Below, piece by piece: positions 1 through 5,900 of a stretch of 8,926 nt of DNA. A program made the translations under genes and the position numbers. The DNA lies in the NCBI GenBank assembly GCA_031271075.1, contig JAISWN010000109.1:1-8926 (forward strand). Direction: 5' to 3'. The DNA comes from Treponema sp. GTDB taxonomy: Bacteria > Spirochaetota > Spirochaetia > Treponematales > Breznakiellaceae. Each line of letters opens with the position of its first letter. Positions within the stretch are counted from its first letter, which is position 1. The notes below the pieces were generated by a model that did no database searches, was not told the DNA's origin, and worked only from the letters and a program-made list of their open reading frames with translations.

Positions 1-441
1 ATCGCCACCGAAATGGCCGGCATGGTGATCTCCCACGAGGTGGAAGCCTATATTTCCATCGGCATCGATCCCATCGAGTACCTGGCGGTTCCCCGTTTCC
101 TGGGGGTAACGATCTCGATGTTCCTGCTCAACATCTACTTTTCGATTTTCGGTCTGGCGGGCTCGTTCCTGGTAGCCCAGCTTTTCAACGCCATGCCGGC
201 GTCTATCTACTTTGCCAACCTGCTCAACGCCCTCTCTCTCCACGACATCCTTCTGTCCATCATAAAGAGCCTCAGTTTCGGCATGGTTATCTCCGTGGTG
301 GCCCTGATCCAGGGTTTCGCGGTGCAGCGATCCAGCACGGAGGTTCCTATCGCGGGATTACGGGCCGTGGGTTCCGCCTTCGCGGGCTGTATTGTACTCG
401 ATGTTCTCCTTTCAGTCCTGTATAATGTGATCCTGGGGTAA
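1..441 (+). CDS. mlaE: MlaE-like ABC transporter permease, C-terminal part
   Basis: The frame is open from base 1 to the TAA at 439-441, giving the last 146 residues of a permease whose start lies outside the window. The MlaE family forms the inner-membrane channel of MCE-type transporters, which move phospholipid between inner and outer membranes. Seen here: a segment reading EMAGMVISHEVEAY, then GIDPIEYLAVPR, which matches the family pattern 'ELGTM.V.EQIDAL..MG.DP..YL..PR'. Several hydrophobic segments follow (about residues 33-60, 83-104 and 122-145). The C-terminal GLRAVGSAFAGCIVLDVLL resembles the usual last helix. The next gene starts 5 bp downstream, so translation is probably coupled. 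A full MlaE is about 260 residues, so roughly 110 are missing at the left edge. Family assignment is firm; the lipid carried is unknown. Confidence 0.88.
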   Translation: MATEMAGMVISHEVEAYISIGIDPIEYLAVPRFLGVTISMFLLNIYFSIFGLAGSFLVAQLFNAMPASIYFANLLNALSLHDILLSIIKSLSFGMVISVVALIQGFAVQRSSTEVPIAGLRAVGSAFAGCIVLDVLLSVLYNVILG

Positions 442-446
442 GGGGT

Positions 447-1178
447 ATGGCTTTTCTGGAACTTAGCAACGTAAATTTTTCCGCCCAGGACAGGGTATTG
501 GTGAAAAATTTTTCCTACCAGTACGAGGAGGGCAAAACCACCGCCCTGGTGGGGCCTTCCGGGGACGGTAAAAGCACGGTACTCAAACTTTCCGCGGGGC
601 TCCTGGTTCCCAACAAGGGGGAGGTAAGTTTCCGGGGGAAAAACATTGCCCACATGAACCACAAGGAGAACCTGGAATTCCGCCGGGAGGCCGCGGTGGT
701 TTTCCAGGATTCGGCTCTCTGGGCCAATCAAAACCTTTTCGAGATACTGGAGCTTCCCCTGAGGATTCACTTCCCCCGGATGACCCGGAAAGAGCGGGAG
801 GAGCGGATCGATCAGGTACTGAAGGCCGTGGGTTACCGGAAGGAGCTTGGTTTCCGGCCTTCCCAGCTTTCCATGGGGGAACAGAAGCTTATCGCCTTTG
901 CCCGGGCCATAATCTGCCGGCCCGGCCTCCTCTTTCTGGATGAGTGGACCGAATCCCTGGACGACAGCGCCGCCCAGCGTCTGGTACGGCTGGTACGGCG
1001 GCATCAGGAGGAGGGGCATACGGTTATCTTTGTCAGCCACGATCCCCGGCTTATCCGCAGCCTGGCGGATCATGTGCTGATGATCATGGGGGGAGAGCTT
1101 TACGCAAAGCTTACCCGGGATCAGATCGAGTCGGACGAGGATATCGCCCGCTATCTTGAACAGGGAATCACCGCATGA
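447..1178 (+). CDS. mlaF: MlaF-like ABC transporter ATP-binding protein
   Basis: This 243-residue cytoplasmic ATPase would power lipid movement through the MlaE-type permease encoded just upstream. Visible motifs: Walker A GPSGDGKST (residues 36-44), Q-loop Gln at 87 (VFQDSALW), signature region LSMGEQK (141-147), Walker B LLFLDEW with D165 and E166, D-loop SLDD (170-173) and the switch His in FVSHDP (H198). Length fits the family. Two departures are notable. The signature is LSMGE rather than LSGGQ or the LSGGM common in MlaF, and the residue after the Walker B Glu is Trp instead of Pro. The ATG lies 5 bp after the mlaE stop; the likely Shine-Dalgarno GGGG (435-438) sits inside the mlaE end. 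Its stop overlaps the mlaD start as ATGA. ATP-binding subunit is certain; naming it MlaF rests mainly on its neighbours. Confidence 0.88.
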   Translation: MAFLELSNVNFSAQDRVLVKNFSYQYEEGKTTALVGPSGDGKSTVLKLSAGLLVPNKGEVSFRGKNIAHMNHKENLEFRREAAVVFQDSALWANQNLFEILELPLRIHFPRMTRKEREERIDQVLKAVGYRKELGFRPSQLSMGEQKLIAFARAIICRPGLLFLDEWTESLDDSAAQRLVRLVRRHQEEGHTVIFVSHDPRLIRSLADHVLMIMGGELYAKLTRDQIESDEDIARYLEQGITA

Positions 1179-2233
1179 AGTTAACCATCCGTCTCGCCGA
1201 CCAGATAGTCGGTCTCTTTGTGATCATCGCCCTTGGCGGCCTGGTGTTTGTGATCTTCATGCTGGGTTCCAACCAGCGATGGTTCGCCAGGGATTACCAC
1301 TTTGTAAGCTATTTCGATTCGGCGGCGGGTTTGAGCAAAAACATGGCGGTTCAGTACAAGGGATTTACCATCGGCAGGATAAAGTCCTTTGACCTTGCCG
1401 GCGACGACCGGGTGGAGGTGCGTTTCTACATTTTTGACACCTATATTTCCCGGGTTCGTTCCGGCTCTTTGGTGGAGATGGTTGTGGGGCCCATACCGGT
1501 ACTGGGGAACCAGTTTCTCTTCCACCCCGGCAGGGGGGGGGAAGTTCTGGCCGAGGGGGATCTTATCCCCAACGTCAATTCCCCCGAAGGGAAGGGGTTG
1601 CAGAAAAGCGGCCTGGCCGCGATCCCCCTCCGGGACGACAGTATCAGTTTGATCCTGAGCCGGGCCGGTACCCTGCTGGATAACGTCAACCAGGTGCTGA
1701 ACCAGCTTGAAAGCGCCTTCGCGGGAACCAGCGAGACCGTCCTGGGCCGGACTCTGGAGGATGTGGAAAAGGCCGTCGCCGGGGTACAGGAAATAACCAC
1801 CGGGCTTCCCGGCATTCTGAACTCCACTTCGGGAAACCTCAACAGTACCCTGGCGAGCGTTACCGCTTCCCTGAACGGGGTTCTGGCCGATTTACAGCCC
1901 ATCCTGGGCAATCTTGAATCATTTTCGGGAATGTTGATCAGCCCGGAAGGAACCGTATCTTCCGTTCTGGATACCGAAGGGCCGGTGTACTCCAACCTGG
2001 TTTCCTCCCTGGAATCGGTGTCGGTTACCCTTAAAAACCTGGAAAAAACCAGCGCCTACCTGCCGCTCCAGATGCCCCAGATAGCCGCCACGGTAAACGA
2101 ACTGCGTAGCGCCCTGGAAAAAGCCCAGGATGTACTTACCGCCCTGACCAACAACCCCATCCTGAGGAAGGGTATTCCCCCCAGGGTGGAAACGGAGCCT
2201 ACAGGAACCAGCCTGCGGGACATTGACTTTTAG
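1175..2233 (+). CDS. mlaD: MlaD-like MCE-domain protein
   Basis: A 352-residue membrane-anchored MCE protein. MCE proteins form hexameric rings that bind lipid on the periplasmic face of an MlaE/MlaF-type transporter. Seen: one N-terminal membrane segment (about residues 12-30), then an MCE domain (about 41-135) with the typical YFDSAAGLSKNMAVQYKG and GRIK segments. A long helical, Ser/Thr/Asn-rich region follows (about 155-325) with regular Leu/Val spacing, then a tail containing NNPILRKGIP. E. coli MlaD is about 180 residues, so the helical extension makes this the long form, similar in design to longer MCE proteins that build tube-like structures. The ATG overlaps the mlaF stop (ATGA), so expression is translationally coupled. 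A run of nine G inside the MCE coding region (1533-1541) is a potential slippage site. Confidence 0.88.
   Translation: MKLTIRLADQIVGLFVIIALGGLVFVIFMLGSNQRWFARDYHFVSYFDSAAGLSKNMAVQYKGFTIGRIKSFDLAGDDRVEVRFYIFDTYISRVRSGSLVEMVVGPIPVLGNQFLFHPGRGGEVLAEGDLIPNVNSPEGKGLQKSGLAAIPLRDDSISLILSRAGTLLDNVNQVLNQLESAFAGTSETVLGRTLEDVEKAVAGVQEITTGLPGILNSTSGNLNSTLASVTASLNGVLADLQPILGNLESFSGMLISPEGTVSSVLDTEGPVYSNLVSSLESVSVTLKNLEKTSAYLPLQMPQIAATVNELRSALEKAQDVLTALTNNPILRKGIPPRVETEPTGTSLRDIDF
1533..1541 (+). repeat. Poly-G tract (9 G) inside mlaD
   Basis: Nine consecutive G bases cover codons 120-123 of mlaD (Arg-Gly-Gly-Glu, in the MCE domain). Loss or gain of one base would shift the frame and remove the helical C-terminal two-thirds of the protein. 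Length-variable poly-G runs are known in treponemes as phase-variation sites; that this one varies is only an inference. Confidence 0.85.
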
Positions 2234-2250
2234 GAAGGCGGGGGTCAGGG

Positions 2251-3195
2251 GTGATGAGCGCCAAACACGCGAAAGGCATGGAAAAACAAAAACACAGGCG
2301 GCCTGCCGCCCTTTCGGGAGCCCGGGGGATTTGCCGGTTTTTCTGTAAGCCCCGTATCCTCCCGGGCTTCCTCTGCGCCGCCTTTCTCCTTGCCGGCTGT
2401 TCGTCCGCCCCCCGGCGGCCCGCCGAGACGACCGGCCTGAGAACCGCCGGGGAACGCCAGCTTAGTATCGCCAATCAGGAGGCGGACCGGGGCAATCTCG
2501 AAACCGCCCTGGGTCTTTTGGACGAAGTATGGCGGATCGCCGTGGCGGCGGACGATCTTTCCCTGCGGGTTCGCACGGGTCTTTCCCGGGGGAACATTTT
2601 ATTCTCCCAGGGTAAGCGGGAGGAAGCCGATGCCGAGTGGGCCGCCGCCCTGGCGGAGGCGGAGAGCGGGGCAGGCGGCGCCGGAAAGGGAGGGGAACTG
2701 GCCGCGGTCTGCCGGATCTACGCCGCCCGGGGAAGGCTGCTTGGGGCCATCCGGGACGGTTCGGGCGCGCAAAGGGCCGGGCAGGTGAAAAACCAGGTGG
2801 AACAGGATCTGGAGCTCATAAAAAACGACAAACTCTCCGCTGCCCTGGGCTGGACGGTGATCGGCCTGGCGGAAAAGGAAAACCGCCGCTTTACGGAAGC
2901 CGAAGGGGCGGTGAAAAAGGCCCTGGCTATCCACGAAAAAGACAGCTACCTGGAACACGCCGCCTACGACTGGTACCTTATCGCTTCCATCCGTTCCGTG
3001 GCGGGCAGCTACGGGGAAGCGGCGGCGGCTCTGGAGGAAGCCCTGGCCCTGGACCGCCGGGCGGAAAACTCCTGGGGCCTTGCCATGGACTGGCGCGCCC
3101 TGGGCGAAGTGTACCGCAAAGAGGGCAGGACCGCCGAGGCCGAAGCCGCCGAAGCCCGCTCGAAGGGTATCCTGCGGGCCATAGGCGCGGAGTAG
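2251..3195 (+). CDS. TPR-repeat lipoprotein, fourth gene of the Mla-type operon
   Basis: A predicted lipoprotein of up to 314 residues. A hydrophobic stretch ends in the lipobox LLAGC, with the lipidated Cys at residue 50, followed by SSAP. After it come about five tetratricopeptide-like helical pairs (roughly residues 69-100, 107-138, 199-231, 238-270 and 277-309), with recurring patterns such as A..L..AL and GEAAAALEEALALD. It is probably membrane-anchored and binds another protein. I see no resemblance to MlaA or MlaC. The start is unsure: GTG 2251 and ATG 2254 are adjacent, preceded by a G-rich stretch, and ATG 2278 is a third option. Even the last leaves an unusually long 30-residue leader before the hydrophobic core. 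It begins 17 bp after mlaD, so it is very likely co-transcribed and may be a spirochaetal partner of the transporter. Specific function unknown. Confidence 0.82.
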   Translation: MMSAKHAKGMEKQKHRRPAALSGARGICRFFCKPRILPGFLCAAFLLAGCSSAPRRPAETTGLRTAGERQLSIANQEADRGNLETALGLLDEVWRIAVAADDLSLRVRTGLSRGNILFSQGKREEADAEWAAALAEAESGAGGAGKGGELAAVCRIYAARGRLLGAIRDGSGAQRAGQVKNQVEQDLELIKNDKLSAALGWTVIGLAEKENRRFTEAEGAVKKALAIHEKDSYLEHAAYDWYLIASIRSVAGSYGEAAAALEEALALDRRAENSWGLAMDWRALGEVYRKEGRTAEAEAAEARSKGILRAIGAE

Positions 3196-3207
3196 GCGGC
3201 TCCTGGT

Positions 3208-5667
3208 TTACTCCCCGCCGATTTCCCGCGCCAGTCCCTCCATAAGCTCGGCCCTTTCACTTTCATTGTCGGCGATGATACTGGCGGCCAAGAAGCGGGC
3301 CACCGCGGTTTCGGTGGTGTAAGGCCCCATGGGGATAGCCCCTTCCCGCCAGATTTCCCGGGAGCTGGCGTAGAGGGAGAAATCCACCAGCCCTTCCTGC
3401 TGGGAACTGCAGTAGAAACGGATCCCCCGGCGTTTTCCTATGCTGAAAGCTTTTTTAAGGGAGTAGGGGCCTTTCCGGAAGCCCGCGGTTCCGGTGTCGT
3501 AAAGCTCCAGGAAGAAATTCTTCACCCCCCGATCCATAAGCGCGATAAGGTAGTCCGCCCGGAGCCCCGGATAGATGCGGATCACGCAGATGGAATTTAC
3601 CGCCTCCTCCAGGAGTTGGGAGAGGATATACCGCTCCGTATCCAGGGAGCCGGTCAGGAGGGAACTGCCGGTAAAGACCGGGATTCCCTGGTTCCAGTTG
3701 CGGAAACCGTCCTGGCCGATACGCTCGAATTTCAGATTTAGCGGGGAAAGTACCTTTCCCCCGTGGACCACGTAGACCCCCTTGGTCTTTTTCAGCGCCA
3801 GGTTTACCGCTTTTTTCAGGGTCATGCCCGCCTCGCTCCCCTGGCCCGGCGCGGTGGAGGAAGCGGCAAGCACGATGGGGACGCCGGAATCGGCAAAGAG
3901 CCAGTAAAGGAGCGGGGCGGTGTAGGATAAGGTATCGGTTCCGTGGGCTATCACGATGCCCCTGGCGTTGCCGGAATTCAGCCGTTCCGCCACCGATTCT
4001 ACCAGAACGGCCCAGTCGGAGGGAACGATTTCTTCCGAGAGGATCCGCCTTACCGGCATGGATTCTACCCTTACCTGGGGTTTCCCCTCATCCGCCTTAT
4101 TCCCGGCCAGAAGTTCCCGCAGAACCTGTTCGTCCCCGGCCTCCACCGCGCCGTCCTCGCCTACCCGGCCGGAGATCGCTCCGCCCATGGAGAGTACATA
4201 GATCAGGGAAACCGAGAGTTGCTCCCGCAGAATATCCCTTACCAGGACGGGGTCCGCCAGGCCGCCCGATTCTTTCATCACCAGCCCGGCAAGAAACTGT
4301 ACCGGTCCCGGATCGCCTTCCCGAATCCGGGCGACCTCCTGGGGGTTTCCCTTGATTACCGATCTGACGATGGCCTCAATGGTTTTCCGGTCCTTAAGCT
4401 GTTCCCATCCCCGTTCCCGGATGATATCTTCAGGATCCTGGTTTTCTTTCAGCACTTCCGGGATAAGCTGCTTTGCTATGCTCCCGTGGATCTGCCGGTT
4501 TTTGAGCATCCCGAGGATCCGGGCGAAGCGTTCCGGCGTTAAGGGGGCCCTGGCGGGGCTGAGCCCCGAGCGTTTGAATTCCTTGACCAGGAAAGAGGCC
4601 AGCCACTGCGCCGCCTCCCGGCGATCCCCGCCGAACCCGGCGGTCTCCTCAAAGTAATCGGCCCGGCTTTTTTCGTCGCAGAGGAATTCCGCCTGAAACT
4701 GGGTAAGATCGTAGTCGTTCATCAGCCGCCTGCAGCGGTTTTCGGGAAGTTCAGCCGGCGGATCGCTAAAAACTTCCGGATCCGGGCGGAAAGGGGGAAT
4801 GCCCTGGGGCAGGGAAAATTTGATCTGCTCCCCTCCCTCCCGGGTTTTGAAAAACTCGGAGGCGTTTTTCGATTCGTTCCAGATCCTGCTTTCCGGCCTT
4901 ACGGCCCCTCCCCCGGTGAGTATTTTTTCCTGCCGGGAGAGTTCCGCGTTCACCGCCTTGGAAACAAAGTTGAAGGAGTTGAGGTTCCTCAGTTTGACGA
5001 AATCGGCCGGAGGATTGGGGTAGTTCGCAATGGCCACATAGGCGTTGCAGCGTATAAGGCTTTCCAGGACAGCCCGCTGTCCGCCGCCTTCCTCGGGGGA
5101 GGAGAATTCCGGAACGGCGGATTCGGGCAGGCCCGACATGATTTCCAGGTACTGTATCCGGCGGCGCAGGCTGGAGAGGAAGACCTCGGTCTCTTCCCCT
5201 ATTTCAAAACCCGGCGCGGTACTGATCCTGAGGGAGGGCATACCCGCCCGGGAGTAGTCCATCCTTACCTCTCCCTTCTCCCGGATCAGGCGGCCGGCAT
5301 CCTCCTCCAGGCGTATTTCGGGAATCTCCACCCGCTTCCTGCGGCGGTGGAACATGATATCGATATAGGCGCCGGTTCCAAGTTTCAGGGAAAAACGGGA
5401 AAGGTTTACCGGGGGCTTCCGGCTCAAGGGATCGGAAAGTTCCGGGGGAAGCCGGGAGCCCATCTCGTAAGGAAGCTCCGGGGCCAGGAGGCCGCTGAGG
5501 CCCCGGATAAGGAAGGCGGCTTTACGGAAGGCCAGGGGGTTTGGCCGCGGCTCCCCCCCTTCCCCCCGGCAAACAGGGCAGGATTCGCCGGGGCCGCAGG
5601 GACAGAAGGTTTTGGCGGCGGTGGGCAGCAATATGCGTGTTTCCAAAGAAACATAAGGCTTTAACAC
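3208..5667 (-). CDS. GatB/GatE-like amidotransferase subunit fused to an asparaginase (GatD-like) domain
   Basis: A single frame of 819 residues. Residues 1-290 resemble the GatB cradle: SLETRILL at the N-terminus, a compact Cys cluster (C22, C24, C30, C33) at the usual zinc site, RLEEDAGRLI (119-128), MDYSRAGMPSL (136-146) and KLRNLNSFNFV (225-235). A helical linker follows, then a clear YqeY tail (about 376-484) with IAKQLIPEVL and GLVMKESGGLADP. Residues 487-819 are a type-I asparaginase domain: AHGTDTL (574-580), YVVHGGKVLSPLNLKF (632-647) and the late GPYTTETAVARFL. GatB/GatE with an amidase or asparaginase partner convert misacylated Glu-tRNA(Gln) or Asp-tRNA(Asn). Archaeal GatD and GatE are separate proteins; here they are one chain in E-D order. 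Key residues differ: Ala497 replaces the first catalytic Thr, and R11, R147, A151 and N208 fall at sites normally His, Glu, Glu and Asp in GatB. The start is placed at GTG 5667 because GGAG (5674-5677) lies 6 bases ahead. A TTG at 5679 would add four residues but has no ribosome-binding site. Confidence 0.85.
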   Translation of the reverse strand: MLKPYVSLETRILLPTAAKTFCPCGPGESCPVCRGEGGEPRPNPLAFRKAAFLIRGLSGLLAPELPYEMGSRLPPELSDPLSRKPPVNLSRFSLKLGTGAYIDIMFHRRRKRVEIPEIRLEEDAGRLIREKGEVRMDYSRAGMPSLRISTAPGFEIGEETEVFLSSLRRRIQYLEIMSGLPESAVPEFSSPEEGGGQRAVLESLIRCNAYVAIANYPNPPADFVKLRNLNSFNFVSKAVNAELSRQEKILTGGGAVRPESRIWNESKNASEFFKTREGGEQIKFSLPQGIPPFRPDPEVFSDPPAELPENRCRRLMNDYDLTQFQAEFLCDEKSRADYFEETAGFGGDRREAAQWLASFLVKEFKRSGLSPARAPLTPERFARILGMLKNRQIHGSIAKQLIPEVLKENQDPEDIIRERGWEQLKDRKTIEAIVRSVIKGNPQEVARIREGDPGPVQFLAGLVMKESGGLADPVLVRDILREQLSVSLIYVLSMGGAISGRVGEDGAVEAGDEQVLRELLAGNKADEGKPQVRVESMPVRRILSEEIVPSDWAVLVESVAERLNSGNARGIVIAHGTDTLSYTAPLLYWLFADSGVPIVLAASSTAPGQGSEAGMTLKKAVNLALKKTKGVYVVHGGKVLSPLNLKFERIGQDGFRNWNQGIPVFTGSSLLTGSLDTERYILSQLLEEAVNSICVIRIYPGLRADYLIALMDRGVKNFFLELYDTGTAGFRKGPYSLKKAFSIGKRRGIRFYCSSQQEGLVDFSLYASSREIWREGAIPMGPYTTETAVARFLAASIIADNESERAELMEGLAREIGGE

Positions 5668-5673
5668 CTTTTT

Positions 5674-5677
5674 CTCC
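5674..5677 (-). promoter_or_regulatory. Shine-Dalgarno fixing the GTG start of the GatB-asparaginase gene
   Basis: On the minus strand GGAG is followed by six bases (AAAAAG) and GTG at 5667. The in-frame TTG four codons upstream overlaps this GGAG and has only A/T-rich sequence before it, so the GTG is the better start. Confidence 0.6.
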
Positions 5678-5687
5678 AAAAATTTAA

Positions 5688-5716
5688 TGGAAAATTTATC
5701 ATGGTAAATGTATAAT
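5688..5716 (+). promoter_or_regulatory. Predicted sigma-70-type promoter for the glycosidase gene
   Basis: A perfect TATAAT at 5711-5716 lies 17 bases after TGGAAA (5688-5693), which matches TTGACA at 4 of 6 positions. Transcription would start near 5723 and leave a leader of about 180 bases before the GTG at 5901. The region is strikingly AT-rich against the GC-rich genes on both sides. This is a prediction by eye. Confidence 0.5.
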
Positions 5717-5723
5717 AAATCAA
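5695..5723 (-). promoter_or_regulatory. Possible promoter for the GatB-asparaginase gene
   Basis: Reading the minus strand, TTGATT (5723-5718) and GATAAA (5700-5695) are 17 bases apart; each matches its consensus at 4 of 6 positions. Transcription would start near 5689, giving a leader of about 20 bases that contains the GGAG. It overlaps the opposing promoter, so the two would compete. Weak, AT-rich evidence. Confidence 0.35.
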
Positions 5724-5858
5724 ATAACGAAATAATAAAAGCAAAAGACCAGGTAGGGAGGGGTAAAAACCCGGAAAGCGAAAGTCGGCGCCGTAAATTT
5801 GACTTTTTAAACGGTATAGAGTACCCTCGGTTGGATGCATATAAACTAAAAAGTCATA

Positions 5859-5884
5859 AAAAAACCCTCCGGAAGGTGTTTTTT
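5859..5884 (+). promoter_or_regulatory. Hairpin ending two bases before the glycosidase Shine-Dalgarno
   Basis: Six A pair with six T, followed by C-G pairs: a ten-base-pair stem with one bulged T (5877) and the loop CCGGA (5869-5873). It sits inside the leader, two bases before GAGGAG (5887-5892), which is eight bases from the GTG start. The A-run/T-run form resembles a two-way terminator, but the GC part is only four pairs. It could act as an attenuator, or clear the ribosome site of other structure. Confidence 0.35.
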
Positions 5885-5900
5885 ACGAGGAGAAACGCGG

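Noticed and set aside
207..1073. 288-residue open frame on the minus strand
   Set aside because: It lies opposite mlaE and mlaF, which have clear family motifs. Its Pro/Gly-rich composition is typical of a shadow frame in GC-rich DNA.
2637..3245. 202-residue + strand frame rich in Gly, Arg and Pro
   Set aside because: It overlaps the TPR lipoprotein in another frame and shows no motif; composition is that of a frame-shifted GC-rich gene.
3943..4542. 199-residue + strand frame
   Set aside because: It is antisense to the GatB tail and asparaginase domain, has no ribosome site and shows no recognisable domain.
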